Positions 37,757 through 46,195 of a stretch of DNA of 64,000 bases are shown here, in pieces. This stretch comes from Desulfosporosinus lacus DSM 15449 (lineage in GTDB: Bacteria > Bacillota > Desulfitobacteriia > Desulfitobacteriales > Desulfitobacteriaceae): the NCBI RefSeq assembly GCF_900129935.1, contig NZ_FQXJ01000003.1:1-64000 (forward strand). Reading direction: 5' to 3'. Made by a program: the position numbers and the translations under genes. How positions within the stretch are numbered: the stretch's first letter is position 1; the number at the start of each line of letters is the position of its first letter. The notes under the pieces are model-generated. The model was not told the origin of the DNA and ran no database searches. It saw only the letters and a list, made by a program, of their open reading frames with translations.

Positions 37757-37785
37757 AGTATAACTTTCGGATGGCATAAGCGCAA
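37757..37785 (-). promoter_or_regulatory. possible sigma-A promoter for glmU-prs
   Basis: TTGCGC (37780-37785), 17-bp spacer, TATACT (37757-37762, 5/6). The -35 is poor (3/6), but position and spacing suit a unit that follows the spoVG terminator. Confidence 0.4.
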
Positions 37786-37906
37786 CTAAGATTTCATTAG
37801 CCGTTTTTATACCTAAAAATTGTTTATTCGCCAAATTAGGAAAGAATCCTTTTTTATTAGGCAGAAAGTATTAAAGATGCTTTATCAAAAATTTCCTTTA
37901 ACCTAA

Positions 37907-37963
37907 GTTTTTAGGCGTGCTAAAAGAGACCTAACTGCAAGGTCCCCTTTAGCACGCCTAAAA
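37907..37963 (-). terminator. very strong terminator after spoVG
   Basis: A stem of about 24 bp with few mismatches (TTTTAGGCGTGCTAAAG against CTTTTAGCACGCCTAAAA, continuing into GGACCT/AGGTCT), loop TGCAGTT. It is by far the longest stem in the window and ends in T-rich sequence on the minus strand; A-rich flanks may let it work in both directions. Confidence 0.8.
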
Positions 37964-37979
37964 TATCTAAATAAGCTCT

Positions 37980-38234
37980 TCAAATAGCTTCTTGATAAGC
38001 TTTCAAAACAGCAGTTTGAATTACTTCTCGTGCAACAGCTGAAATGGGATGGGCGATATCACGAAATTCCCCTTCAGGAGTTTTACGGCTAGGCATCGCT
38101 ACAAAAATACCATTCATACCCTCAACGACTTTGACATCATGGACGACAAAAGCATTATCAAAGGTTACCGAGACCACCGCTTTCATCTTTCCTTCTGTAT
38201 TAATCTTCCGAACCCGCACATCGGTAATATTCAT
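37980..38234 (-). CDS. spoVG: regulator SpoVG
   Basis: RNA/DNA-binding regulator of septation and sporulation. The 84-residue product [11 protein letters not shown]...AYQEAI covers the whole SpoVG domain, with the conserved [11 protein letters not shown] and [21 protein letters not shown] segments. I place the start at the ATG 39 bp inside the longer open frame because that frame's first ATG coincides with the predicted transcription start of the sigma-H promoter. Gene order purR-spoVG-glmU-prs matches Bacillus except that yabJ is missing. Confidence 0.95.
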   Translation of the reverse strand: MNITDVRVRKINTEGKMKAVVSVTFDNAFVVHDVKVVEGMNGIFVAMPSRKTPEGEFRDIAHPISAVAREVIQTAVLKAYQEAI

Positions 38235-38279
38235 TATGAATTCACCACCCTTCCACTTTCCGGGGCTATTCATAATAAT

Positions 38280-38306
38280 ATTCTCTGTATGGTAAAAAAA
38301 TCCTGC
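38280..38306 (-). promoter_or_regulatory. sigma-H promoter for spoVG
   Basis: GCAGGATTT (38298-38306) matches RNAGGAWWW completely, then 11 bp, then AGAGAAT (38280-38286) matching RNNGAAT completely. spoVG is the classic sigma-H gene in Bacillus. Confidence 0.75.
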
Positions 38307-38363
38307 TTCAATTTTAGGAAAATTTCTATTAATAATAAAAATATCTTATTTCATTTGTATAAA

Positions 38364-39176
38364 CTAAAAAACAGAAACAACCGTTGTCTTTCCTGAATAT
38401 GGATTTAGTTCCTTGAGTTGCAACAAAGACAAATACCCTTCAACGAGCTTAGGCTCTGCCGTTATTTGAGCTTCTACCAAAATCCCAATTCCGACAACGT
38501 CTGCTTCAAATTCTTCCATCAAGTTTTTAATTCCCAACGCCGTCCCGCCAGCTTTCATGAAATCGTCAATAATCAGAACACGTTGCTGAGGTTCTAAGGC
38601 CCTTCGAGAAAGCGACATAGTTTGAATACGCCGAGATGATCCAGAAACATAATTAATACTGACTGAAGAACCTTCCGTAACTTTGTTGCCACTGCGAATG
38701 ACTACCATAGGAAGTCCTAATGCCTCAGCTGTAACAAGGGCCAAAGGGATCCCCTTTGTTTCGATAGTAACTACTACATCAGGCTTCTTATCTCGAAAAG
38801 CACCAGCAAAAATTAAACCTAACGGCCGCAAAATTGAGGGATCGAACAATAAGTCGGTCATATACAGGAAGCCCCCGGCAAGAATTCGCTCCTTATCGTT
38901 CAGTCGTTCAGCCAGTGAACTAAGGACTTGTGTTGCTTCTTTTCTAGAGATCTCTGGAATGTAACGCACTCCTCCGGCTGCCCCTGAAATGGTTTCGAGA
39001 TGACCGTGCCCTGAATGGAGTAAGCTCCCCTTGACAGCCATCAAATCCTCACTAATTGTAGACTTAGCCGTTCGAAACTGTTCTGCAAATAAAGTTAACG
39101 GAGTCAGGACATTCGGTTTTAACATCAACACTTGAGTGATGGCTACCATCCGTTCCGCTCTTTTCATCTTTTCCAC
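38364..39176 (-). CDS. purR: purine operon repressor PurR
   Basis: PRPP-responsive repressor of purine genes. The 270-residue product combines an N-terminal winged helix (about 1-70, RMVAITQVLMLKPNVLTPLTL split around residue 20, FRTAKSTISEDL) with a phosphoribosyltransferase-like domain holding the PRPP loop VLIIDDFMKAGGT (about 200-212). The start codon is GTG; an ATG three codons in is the alternative. It begins 6 bp after the GntR gene and is probably co-transcribed with it. Confidence 0.94.
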   Translation of the reverse strand: MEKMKRAERMVAITQVLMLKPNVLTPLTLFAEQFRTAKSTISEDLMAVKGSLLHSGHGHLETISGAAGGVRYIPEISRKEATQVLSSLAERLNDKERILAGGFLYMTDLLFDPSILRPLGLIFAGAFRDKKPDVVVTIETKGIPLALVTAEALGLPMVVIRSGNKVTEGSSVSINYVSGSSRRIQTMSLSRRALEPQQRVLIIDDFMKAGGTALGIKNLMEEFEADVVGIGILVEAQITAEPKLVEGYLSLLQLKELNPYSGKTTVVSVF

Positions 39177-39181
39177 GTTTT

Positions 39182-39874
39182 TTAATCCACCTTGTCCGGA
39201 TCATTCTTTATACTGAGTACATCGAACATAACATTCTCTGCAGTAACAATATGTGCCATCGCTAAAGATTGAGCTTCCTCGCTATTATGATTTCTTAAAG
39301 CCTCAACAATCATTCGATGCTCCTCAATAGCAAGTTTATTTCGTCCTGGAACAGCTAAAGAAGTGGCGCGAAAACGTTGAATCTGTTCTCTTAAGTTCGC
39401 TAAAATTTGAATCAAACGTTCATTGCGACTCGCGCTATAGACTAAGGCATGAAAATCTGTGTCAGACTTTACAATCTGTTCTAAGTCCAGTTCTCCCTCG
39501 CCGGCTTTATAAAACAAGACCCTTTCCATTTGTTCCAATTCGTCCTCCGTAATACGTTCGGCTGCGAGTCCTGCAGCCAATCCTTCAAGAGCAGATCGGA
39601 TTTCAAAAACATCAGCAACATCTTTCGACGAAACGCCGGCTACGTAGGCACCCTTGCGGGGAATCATTACAACAAAATTCTCAAGTTCTAATTTTCGAAT
39701 TGCTTCACGGACCGGGGTTCGGCTAACTCCCATTTCTTCAGCCAGCTGAATTTCCATTAACCGCTCTCCCGGTTGGAGAACGCCGCTCAAAATAGCCTCC
39801 CGCATAGATTCAAAAACAATCTCCCGCAGCGGTTTATAACCATCGAGTATTACCGGTAACAATCGTTTCTCCAC
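39182..39874 (-). CDS. GntR family regulator, FadR/FCD subfamily
   Basis: A 230-residue transcription factor with an N-terminal winged helix (LREIVFESMREAIL, then EEMGVSRTPVREAIRKLE at about 48-65) and an all-helical FCD ligand-binding domain (about 85-220) with metal-binding histidines in DFHALVY and EEHRMIVEAL. The ligand cannot be read from sequence. The GTG start lies 8 nt after AAAGGGG. It replaces nothing obvious in Bacillus, where ispE is followed directly by purR; here it is wedged between them with 28- and 6-bp gaps. Confidence 0.85.
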   Translation of the reverse strand: MEKRLLPVILDGYKPLREIVFESMREAILSGVLQPGERLMEIQLAEEMGVSRTPVREAIRKLELENFVVMIPRKGAYVAGVSSKDVADVFEIRSALEGLAAGLAAERITEDELEQMERVLFYKAGEGELDLEQIVKSDTDFHALVYSASRNERLIQILANLREQIQRFRATSLAVPGRNKLAIEEHRMIVEALRNHNSEEAQSLAMAHIVTAENVMFDVLSIKNDPDKVD

Positions 39875-39902
39875 CAAACTATCCCCTTTCAAACAATTAC
39901 TG

Positions 39903-40754
39903 TCAAATAGTATTCGTCACCCAAACATATTTAAAACCCTTTTTTCTCAACTTCTCCGCTACTTGCATGGCGTGTTGCTCTCCTTGAGCAATCCCAAATA
40001 CACTCGAGCCGCTGCCAGACATTAATGCTCCATAACACCCTGAGTCGAGTAAACTCTGCTTATATTCGAGGATATTAGGAACTAGTTGAATCGAGGCCGG
40101 CTCAAGATCGTTATATAGCAATTCGGCGATTTTCTGAACCGAATTCCCGCTTAGAGCCTTTTCCCAATCCATTTTCCTTAACAATCCTCCCTGTCCTCCC
40201 AAGTCAAACTGACGGTAAGCTTCCCTGGTATTCACCCCATCAATTGGTTTAATTAGAACAAGATTCATTTTGGGAGCTGAGGGCAATTGTTCAAGGCGCT
40301 CGCCCCGTCCAGTAGCCCACATCGTTCCACCCTGTAAACAGAATGCGACATCTGCCCCACACCTGCTCGCTAGTGCAAGAAGCTCCTTCTTACTCAACGG
40401 TTCTCCATAGAGCTGATTTAATAATCTCAGGGTTGCCGCCGCATCCGTACTCCCTCCAGCTAATCCGGCTTGAATCGGAATATTTTTCTCGATCTCAATT
40501 TCAATTCCTTCGGATTGTCCACATAGTTCTAAAAACTCTACCGCAGCCATATAAGCCAAATTCCTAGGGCCGCTTAATGCTCCACAACGACATACAACCG
40601 TTTCTCCATGACGACGAACCCGAACAATATCGTGCAATACAATGGATTGCATGACACTTTGAAGCTCATGATACCCATCTTCTCGAATTCCTTGAATGGC
40701 TAGAGCCAGATTAATCTTCGCGTTTGCGAACGTTGAAAGAAAAGATCCTTCCAT
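39903..40754 (-). CDS. ispE: 4-diphosphocytidyl-2-C-methyl-D-erythritol kinase
   Basis: GHMP kinase of the non-mevalonate isoprenoid pathway. The 283-residue product has FANAKINLALAIQGIREDGYHELQSV (in two halves from about residue 9), the ATP-binding PIQAGLAGGSTDAAATL (about 88-104) and the C-terminal MSGSGSSVFG (about 246). The second in-frame ATG is preferred because GAGGTAATG lies 8 nt ahead. It heads a unit with the GntR regulator and purR. Confidence 0.95.
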   Translation of the reverse strand: MEGSFLSTFANAKINLALAIQGIREDGYHELQSVMQSIVLHDIVRVRRHGETVVCRCGALSGPRNLAYMAAVEFLELCGQSEGIEIEIEKNIPIQAGLAGGSTDAAATLRLLNQLYGEPLSKKELLALASRCGADVAFCLQGGTMWATGRGERLEQLPSAPKMNLVLIKPIDGVNTREAYRQFDLGGQGGLLRKMDWEKALSGNSVQKIAELLYNDLEPASIQLVPNILEYKQSLLDSGCYGALMSGSGSSVFGIAQGEQHAMQVAEKLRKKGFKYVWVTNTI

Positions 40755-40760
40755 TTGCAT

Positions 40761-41007
40761 TACCTCTTCCGAACATTGCCAGAGTATTTCCTTTCATTAT
40801 ACATATTTTTAGGTTGGAGTTCCAGCACTTCTCTGGGTAAAATCTTTTAGAAAACTTGGCTGACGGCTGACAAAGTTGCACTTATGCTTGGAAAGTATAT
40901 AATGACGAGTTTTATACTTTCTGACTGTACAAACAAATAGGGCGAAGATAATCCTCGCCCCTCCTAACTCTTGATACTTAATAAACTTTCCCTTGTTGTC
41001 TCAAGCC
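40761..41007. other. intergenic region cphA-ispE
   Basis: Contains the cphA terminator at 40940-40960. The remaining sequence upstream of ispE shows no strong promoter or reading frame. Confidence 0.4.
40940..40960 (-). terminator. terminator after cphA
   Basis: GGGCGA/TCGCCC stem extended inside by GG/TC-type pairing, followed on the minus strand by TATTTGTTT. Confidence 0.6.
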
Positions 41008-43665
41008 CTAGAATTCTCCACCAACAACCCAATCATTCTGAGATGGTATATAGGACAAGGCCTTTTGCAATTCCATTCTTTTTCTAATCTCCTCTTCAAT
41101 CGGCTCTAAGTGCTCATAAAACATCACAAATGTGTCTCCTGGCACGCAACTGTCAAGTCCCTGAGAGAAAGCTTCTATTTCTGGCAGTACTACTTTTATC
41201 TTTTTGGGATCCATTCCACATAGTATCGCCTCATCATAAAGCAATTGAGCAATCTCCCCAGGTTTTCGTCCTCTTAAATCAGAATCCTCGCGAATAATTA
41301 ACCGCTGGAACCCCTTTGCTGCAATCCTCCCTACTTCACGAACTGTTTCATCTGGCCGATCCCCTGGCACAGTGATACATCCTACAAGAGATTTCTTTTT
41401 AAATTGTTTAAGAGTCTTAGCAATCTCTTGAATGCCTGCTGCATTATGACCATAGTCAATAAACACCTGGACCCCATCGAGTTCATATAGATTAAGTCGT
41501 CCGCGATTATGCTCCGCATCTGATGAGAATTCTTGAAGAGAATCTCTAATGGTCGCTGTACCTATTCCAAGTGCCCAACCTGACGCGATTGCTGCTAAGG
41601 TATTCTGGATATTATGCTTTGCCTTGCCATCCCACGTCACAGGAATCTGTTTTACGGAGCAAATCCGAAAAACTTCCGAACCTTGGCAAAGCAAAATCGT
41701 ACCTCTCCGTACAAAGACAGCCGTTCCGCCTTTCCCCAAGTGTTTACGAATATGAATGTTATCTTTTTCCGTACTGAAGAAGATTACTCTTCCTTGCGTG
41801 CGCTTTGCCATCTGAACTACATAAGGATCATCCGCATTTAGGACCACATAACTATGAGGCATAACCACCTCAGCAATCAGGCTTTTAACATGAGCAATAT
41901 CATCTAGCGTCTCTATTCCATATTGTCCTAGATGATCATTCGAAACATTGGTGATTACCGCTACATCCGCATAGTCATAACCTAAACCTGATCTTAGAAT
42001 CCCACCCCTTGCTGTTTCTAAAACAGCGACCTGAACTTGGGGATGCCTTAAGACAGCTTTAGCACTCTCCGGACCAGTGGTATCTCCTTTAACCCACATC
42101 TTTTTATTAATATATATCCCATCAGTTGAAGCCATTCCCACTAAAAGTTGCTGATCTGCAAGCAACTTACCAATCATACGAGTAGTTGTCGTTTTACCAT
42201 TTGTGCCACTGATCGCAACAATTGGGATGCGTCCATTTCCGGCAGGCAGTATTTGCTCTACGATTGCTTTACCCACATTTCTCGCTTTTCCCTTACTCGG
42301 AAAATGGTGCATACGAATTCCTGGAGCTGCATTTACTTCAATAATATGACCGCTTCTCTCACGATAGGATGCCTCAATATCCTCGATGACTAAATCTATG
42401 CCTGCAACATCCAACCCGATCAATTTCGAGGCATAGACTGCCAAATCCACATTATCAGGATGTACCAGATCGGTTACATCTTCGGCAATCCCTCCCGTGC
42501 TCAGATTGGCACTGTCCCGCAGATATACCACTTCTCCCTTTTCAGGAACAGAAGACAGGGTCAAGTTTTTGAGAGTCAAGTTCAAAAGCACCACTGAATC
42601 GATTTTAATTTTCGTTAAAACCTTCTCATGATCATCTCCACGCAGTGGGTCAGCATTGGTCTGAACAACTAATTCCTCAATTGTCGATTTCCCATCCCCT
42701 GTTACATGAGCTGGAACTCTCTTGGCAGCGGCAATTAGACGTTCTCCAACCACAACCAAACGATAATGTTGTCCCTCAATATATTCTTCAATGATAACCC
42801 ATTCACCATAGGTTTGCGCAACTTTAAACGCAGCTCTAACTTCAGCCGCATTTGTAAGCTGAAGAGTTACGCCTTTCCCTTGATTTCCATGCAACGGCTT
42901 GATCACTACCGTGGTTCCCATATCAAGGAAAGCCTCCACAGCTTCTTCTTCCGTTCTGACAATATGTCCGCAAGGGACAGGTACCCCGCCCTCACTAAGT
43001 ATCTTTTTAGTCATTTCTTTATCACAAGCAATATCTACCCCAATGCTAGATGTTGCATCCGTAATCGTCGCTTGAATACGTCTTTGGTTCCGACCATACC
43101 CCAACTGCAACAGGCTCCCCTCATTAAGGCGATGGACTGGAATTCCGCGTTCCTTACAAGCATCAACTATTACCTGCGTAGAAACCCCCAATTCACATTT
43201 GGCCATGACAGCCTTAATTTGCTCTACTGCTCTTGACACATCAAAAGTGTTTTGATTCAGAAGAGTTTGCACAAGCAAAAATCCCTGTTTAAATCCCTCA
43301 ATTGCGCCAGCTTTAGCTTCATAATTGAAGATGATCTCATACCAACCAGGTTGATCTAGTATAACCATAGTTTTGCCATATTTAATACTTTGCCCTGCTT
43401 GGGTTAAAAGCTCTATAGTCACATGTTCAATGACATGTCCTATAAGGGTTCCCTCTTGCAACCGCTCCAGAAATCCGCCACGTTTACCCCGTGAACAATA
43501 GTGCTCATCCAATGTGGGCAAATGTTCGACGAGTCGCTTCCCGAAATCTTCCAGTTCATTAGTAAACCGTTCTGTCCATTCTTGGAGATCCACAATCGCT
43601 CGAATAATTGGGCGATGGCTGTAAACATTAGCCCCTTCGATTGTTTGGATTTCTCTAATCTCCAT
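41008..43665 (-). CDS. cphA: cyanophycin synthetase
   Basis: Polymerises Asp and Arg into the storage polymer cyanophycin without ribosomes, using two ATP-dependent sites. The 885-residue product has the N-terminal domain (EIREIQTIEGANVYSHRPI opening), an ATP-grasp domain (about 210-480; VVIKPLHGNQGKGVTL about 255, HIIEVNAAPGIRMHHFP about 460) and a Mur-ligase-like C-terminal half (P-loop VAISGTNGKTTTTRMI about 487). The start follows AAGGAGG by 12 nt; an earlier TTG lies upstream of that site. It forms an operon with cphB. Confidence 0.95.
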   Translation of the reverse strand: MEIREIQTIEGANVYSHRPIIRAIVDLQEWTERFTNELEDFGKRLVEHLPTLDEHYCSRGKRGGFLERLQEGTLIGHVIEHVTIELLTQAGQSIKYGKTMVILDQPGWYEIIFNYEAKAGAIEGFKQGFLLVQTLLNQNTFDVSRAVEQIKAVMAKCELGVSTQVIVDACKERGIPVHRLNEGSLLQLGYGRNQRRIQATITDATSSIGVDIACDKEMTKKILSEGGVPVPCGHIVRTEEEAVEAFLDMGTTVVIKPLHGNQGKGVTLQLTNAAEVRAAFKVAQTYGEWVIIEEYIEGQHYRLVVVGERLIAAAKRVPAHVTGDGKSTIEELVVQTNADPLRGDDHEKVLTKIKIDSVVLLNLTLKNLTLSSVPEKGEVVYLRDSANLSTGGIAEDVTDLVHPDNVDLAVYASKLIGLDVAGIDLVIEDIEASYRERSGHIIEVNAAPGIRMHHFPSKGKARNVGKAIVEQILPAGNGRIPIVAISGTNGKTTTTRMIGKLLADQQLLVGMASTDGIYINKKMWVKGDTTGPESAKAVLRHPQVQVAVLETARGGILRSGLGYDYADVAVITNVSNDHLGQYGIETLDDIAHVKSLIAEVVMPHSYVVLNADDPYVVQMAKRTQGRVIFFSTEKDNIHIRKHLGKGGTAVFVRRGTILLCQGSEVFRICSVKQIPVTWDGKAKHNIQNTLAAIASGWALGIGTATIRDSLQEFSSDAEHNRGRLNLYELDGVQVFIDYGHNAAGIQEIAKTLKQFKKKSLVGCITVPGDRPDETVREVGRIAAKGFQRLIIREDSDLRGRKPGEIAQLLYDEAILCGMDPKKIKVVLPEIEAFSQGLDSCVPGDTFVMFYEHLEPIEEEIRKRMELQKALSYIPSQNDWVVGGEF

Positions 43666-43760
43666 TTTGTTTTTGTTCCTCCTTAAAAGCAATGGGTCAA
43701 ATATCCTTCACTAGTTTTAACCTTTTTCCCTCTTGGTATTCCTCATTAGTTTGATTTTAC

Positions 43761-44561
43761 TTAAAGCAGGGAAACCCTCTGTTTTAGATCAAAACCATAA
43801 CCCTCGGATAGAACATGCATTAAAATTGGGCTTAGTACAAGGGATTGTCCTGGAGTTGTTTCCGAGACGTTCGTAGTTGTCGAAGTGGATGCATCAACCA
43901 CTGTTACTGTATTGCTTCCGATGACCGAAAATCTTGCATCAGACTGTACTAAAATTGCGGTATCCTCGTCAATTCCCACGCCAAGAACATATGGATTTTG
44001 TGAAATTGCAGATAAAAGTCTGCCGATTCGCCCACGCTGAGCAAAATGTTGATCAACCACCACAGAACGAAGCAGTCCAAGTCCCGGGGCCATGGACAAA
44101 GTATTTTTCTTTGCCGTTCCTGCTTCTCCACCAACAATCATTGTATCCGACATGACTGAGGCTCCTGCGCTGGTTCCTGCGATAATGATTCCGTTTTGGT
44201 ACAACTGCTGCAGTTTCCGACCGAGTAAGGTACCTCCCAGCAATCCCGTAATCCGAAGTTGATCACCACCTGTAAAAAAAATCGCTGTTGACTTCTCAAA
44301 TTCATTTTCAATGCCTTGCCTATTTGCTTGGATTCGGTCTGAAACATCGAGAACCTGAACTTCCTTGGCTCCTAGTTCTAGAAACAAGGCATGGTACTCT
44401 GTCCCTACTTGAAGCGGGTATTCCGTCGCAGCGGTCAGTACCGTAATACGGCTTTCTCTGCCGCCTGATTCCTCGACAAAACGCTTAAGGATTTTGCACT
44501 CGTTCTTTTTATCTTCTGCTCCACCAATAATAAGTAGTTTTCCTTCCACATGTTCTGTCAA
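43761..44561 (-). CDS. cphB: cyanophycinase
   Basis: Serine-type exopeptidase that cuts cyanophycin to beta-Asp-Arg dipeptides. The 266-residue product shows GKLLIIGGAEDKKNE (about 7-21), FFTGGDQLRITGLLGGT (about 92) and the nucleophile elbow GTSAGASVMSDTM (about 130-142). The TTG start is taken because GGAGGG lies 5 nt ahead and the length then agrees with the family; the longer frame upstream has no ribosome binding site. The pair cphB-cphA provides both synthesis and breakdown. Confidence 0.93.
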   Translation of the reverse strand: MTEHVEGKLLIIGGAEDKKNECKILKRFVEESGGRESRITVLTAATEYPLQVGTEYHALFLELGAKEVQVLDVSDRIQANRQGIENEFEKSTAIFFTGGDQLRITGLLGGTLLGRKLQQLYQNGIIIAGTSAGASVMSDTMIVGGEAGTAKKNTLSMAPGLGLLRSVVVDQHFAQRGRIGRLLSAISQNPYVLGVGIDEDTAILVQSDARFSVIGSNTVTVVDASTSTTTNVSETTPGQSLVLSPILMHVLSEGYGFDLKQRVSLL

Positions 44562-44785
44562 ACTGATCCCTCCAGTCCAAAATCGTGGTTCGAACACGGA
44601 ACATCGAATATCGCTTGCATCCCTGAATAAGCTCAACTAACTTCCAAATGGAAAAAACTCTATCGGAACTAAGCTCCCTATAGTCTCCACCCAGAATAGG
44701 TTCAATTATGCAACGAACATTCAGAAATCACGAACATAGCATGAGATAAAACCAAATTATTAAGAAAGAAAGGAGCTTCTGCTCT

Positions 44786-45124
44786 ATGCTCAACCGCCAA
44801 ATTGTTATTTACACGGCCAGTCGATTGCTTGAGCTCTATGAAGGGACTCAACGAATTTGTTCTTATCCTGTTGCAGTAGGCAAAGGATCAACCCCCACTC
44901 CACCGGGCCATTACACAATTGCCACCAAAATGGAGTACCCCGGCGGAGCCTTTGGCAGTCGTTGGCTGGGACTCTCTATCCCTCATTATGGAATTCATGG
45001 TACTAACAACCCTTCAAGCATTGGGCAAGCTGTTTCGAAAGGCTGTATCCGCATGTATAACCATGATGTCGAATACCTATACCAAATCGTCGAAATTGGA
45101 ACCCTGGTAACTATTCAAAGGTAA
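44786..45124 (+). CDS. minimal L,D-transpeptidase (YkuD domain)
   Basis: A 112-residue protein that is all catalytic domain: VIYTASRLLELYEG at the start, TPPGHYTIATKM (about 38-49) and the active-site HGTNNPSSIGQAVSKGCIRM, given in two parts with His about 74 and Cys about 90. These enzymes crosslink peptidoglycan peptides outside the membrane. No signal peptide, transmembrane helix or LysM domain is visible, unlike most exported relatives. Start follows AAAGGAGCTTCTGCTCT. It is divergent from cphB and convergent with yabG. Confidence 0.85.
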   Translation: MLNRQIVIYTASRLLELYEGTQRICSYPVAVGKGSTPTPPGHYTIATKMEYPGGAFGSRWLGLSIPHYGIHGTNNPSSIGQAVSKGCIRMYNHDVEYLYQIVEIGTLVTIQR

Positions 45125-45140
45125 CCATTCTAAACAAACT

Positions 45141-45192
45141 GACGCGGGAGACGGTTCTCTTGTCTAAAAGACAATAAAACTATTCCCGCGTC
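45141..45192. terminator. two-tier hairpin between the L,D-transpeptidase gene and yabG
   Basis: Outer arms GACGCGGGA/TCCCGCGTC (perfect 9 bp) enclose an inner TTGTCT-AAA-AGACAA hairpin. It sits between convergent genes and could end both transcripts, though there is no long T-run on either side. Confidence 0.5.
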
Positions 45193-45255
45193 TGCCTTGT
45201 GTCTAACTCCACCCTAAGCATCTAAAAGATAACTGTCGTCTGTCTGATTTTCACC

Positions 45256-46098
45256 TTAATAAGGGCTTCGAGGATACCCTCGTCTCATCTGCCCCCTCGT
45301 CTCAACTCCGCCAACCCCATCTGTCCCTGTAATCGTGTGTGTCAAGATATCTTTTACCGAAACAATTTGGTCTGTGGGGGTAAAAGCAATTCTCTCAACG
45401 ATAAAAACAGGGTCAAAGGCATGGATTAGCATGCGTTTCGGAGAGGAAGCAAAATTTGCTCCTGCGGAAAGAATTGCTTCATAATTAGATTGACAGGCGC
45501 CTGCAAAAATCACCAACGCATCTAGATTATGCTGAAAACGTCGAGCTTCTAAGACAGATTCCACAAAATAGCGAGAACTACGATAACTATCCATATTATG
45601 AAAATCCTTTTTTCCCGAAATCAATCCGTCGTGACCTGTCAACACCAAGATATCCGCGGGATTTTCCTGCAGAATTTTCCGTATAGCCCTTGGTTGTTCT
45701 ATTTCCGACTTGCAAATTCCCTTAGCCTCAATTCCCATTTGTCGATAGGTCTTGATACACTGGTGTAAATAATCTTGGTCCCCATCAAGCTGTAATACCC
45801 GGCCCGGTATCTCAAAAAATTCTCTTTGATCGTCTTGGACTGTCTTCCTTTGATTAGTTAATTTGTGTAATCTCTGATAAATCATTTTATGATCTTCGCG
45901 CTCATAGTTGGCAACTTCAACGGGACTCTTTAGTACAAGGTCGGAGATAGGAGCATCCGCTAACAGTCTTAAATTCAGACCTTTAAGAATCACTAAACCC
46001 GAACCTTTGCTTTTTAAACTCCCCTGTATCTTATCAACATGGAAAAAGATATCTTGTTGATGAGAGAGACGCGCAACAATATCCCCAACCTGAACCAT
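45256..46098 (-). CDS. yabG: sporulation-specific protease YabG
   Basis: Protease that processes spore-coat proteins. The 280-residue product has an SH3-like start (VQVGDIVARLSHQQDIFFHV), then the conserved VLTGHDG (about 152), NMDSYRSSRYFVESV and IFAGACQSNYEAILSAGANFASSP (in two parts, about 197-220); the His and Cys in these stretches are the likely catalytic pair. Length and neighbours (rsmA side) match Bacillus, where the gene is sigma-K controlled. ATG follows AAGGAGGTCAATCT. Confidence 0.93.
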   Translation of the reverse strand: MVQVGDIVARLSHQQDIFFHVDKIQGSLKSKGSGLVILKGLNLRLLADAPISDLVLKSPVEVANYEREDHKMIYQRLHKLTNQRKTVQDDQREFFEIPGRVLQLDGDQDYLHQCIKTYRQMGIEAKGICKSEIEQPRAIRKILQENPADILVLTGHDGLISGKKDFHNMDSYRSSRYFVESVLEARRFQHNLDALVIFAGACQSNYEAILSAGANFASSPKRMLIHAFDPVFIVERIAFTPTDQIVSVKDILTHTITGTDGVGGVETRGQMRRGYPRSPY

Positions 46099-46128
46099 AG
46101 ATTGACCTCCTTCTCCTTTTTATTGCTA

Positions 46129-46164
46129 TATACTATGTCGAACATAATCAAACGGCATATAGTA
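46129..46164. promoter_or_regulatory. divergent late-sporulation -10 elements flanking a 0A box
   Basis: CATAGTATA on the minus strand (46129-46137, towards yabG) and CATATAGTA on the plus strand (46156-46164, towards the glycosyltransferase) both match the sigma-K/E -10 pattern CATANNNTA. A perfect TGTCGAA lies at 46136-46142. Neither has a clear -35. Confidence 0.35.
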
Positions 46165-46195
46165 TAGCAAGTTAAGTTAAAGGGGGCCCTCCACG

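Noticed and set aside
42766-43236. 156-codon plus-strand open frame inside cphA
   Set aside because: It is antisense to the conserved ATP-grasp region; composition is that of a shadow.
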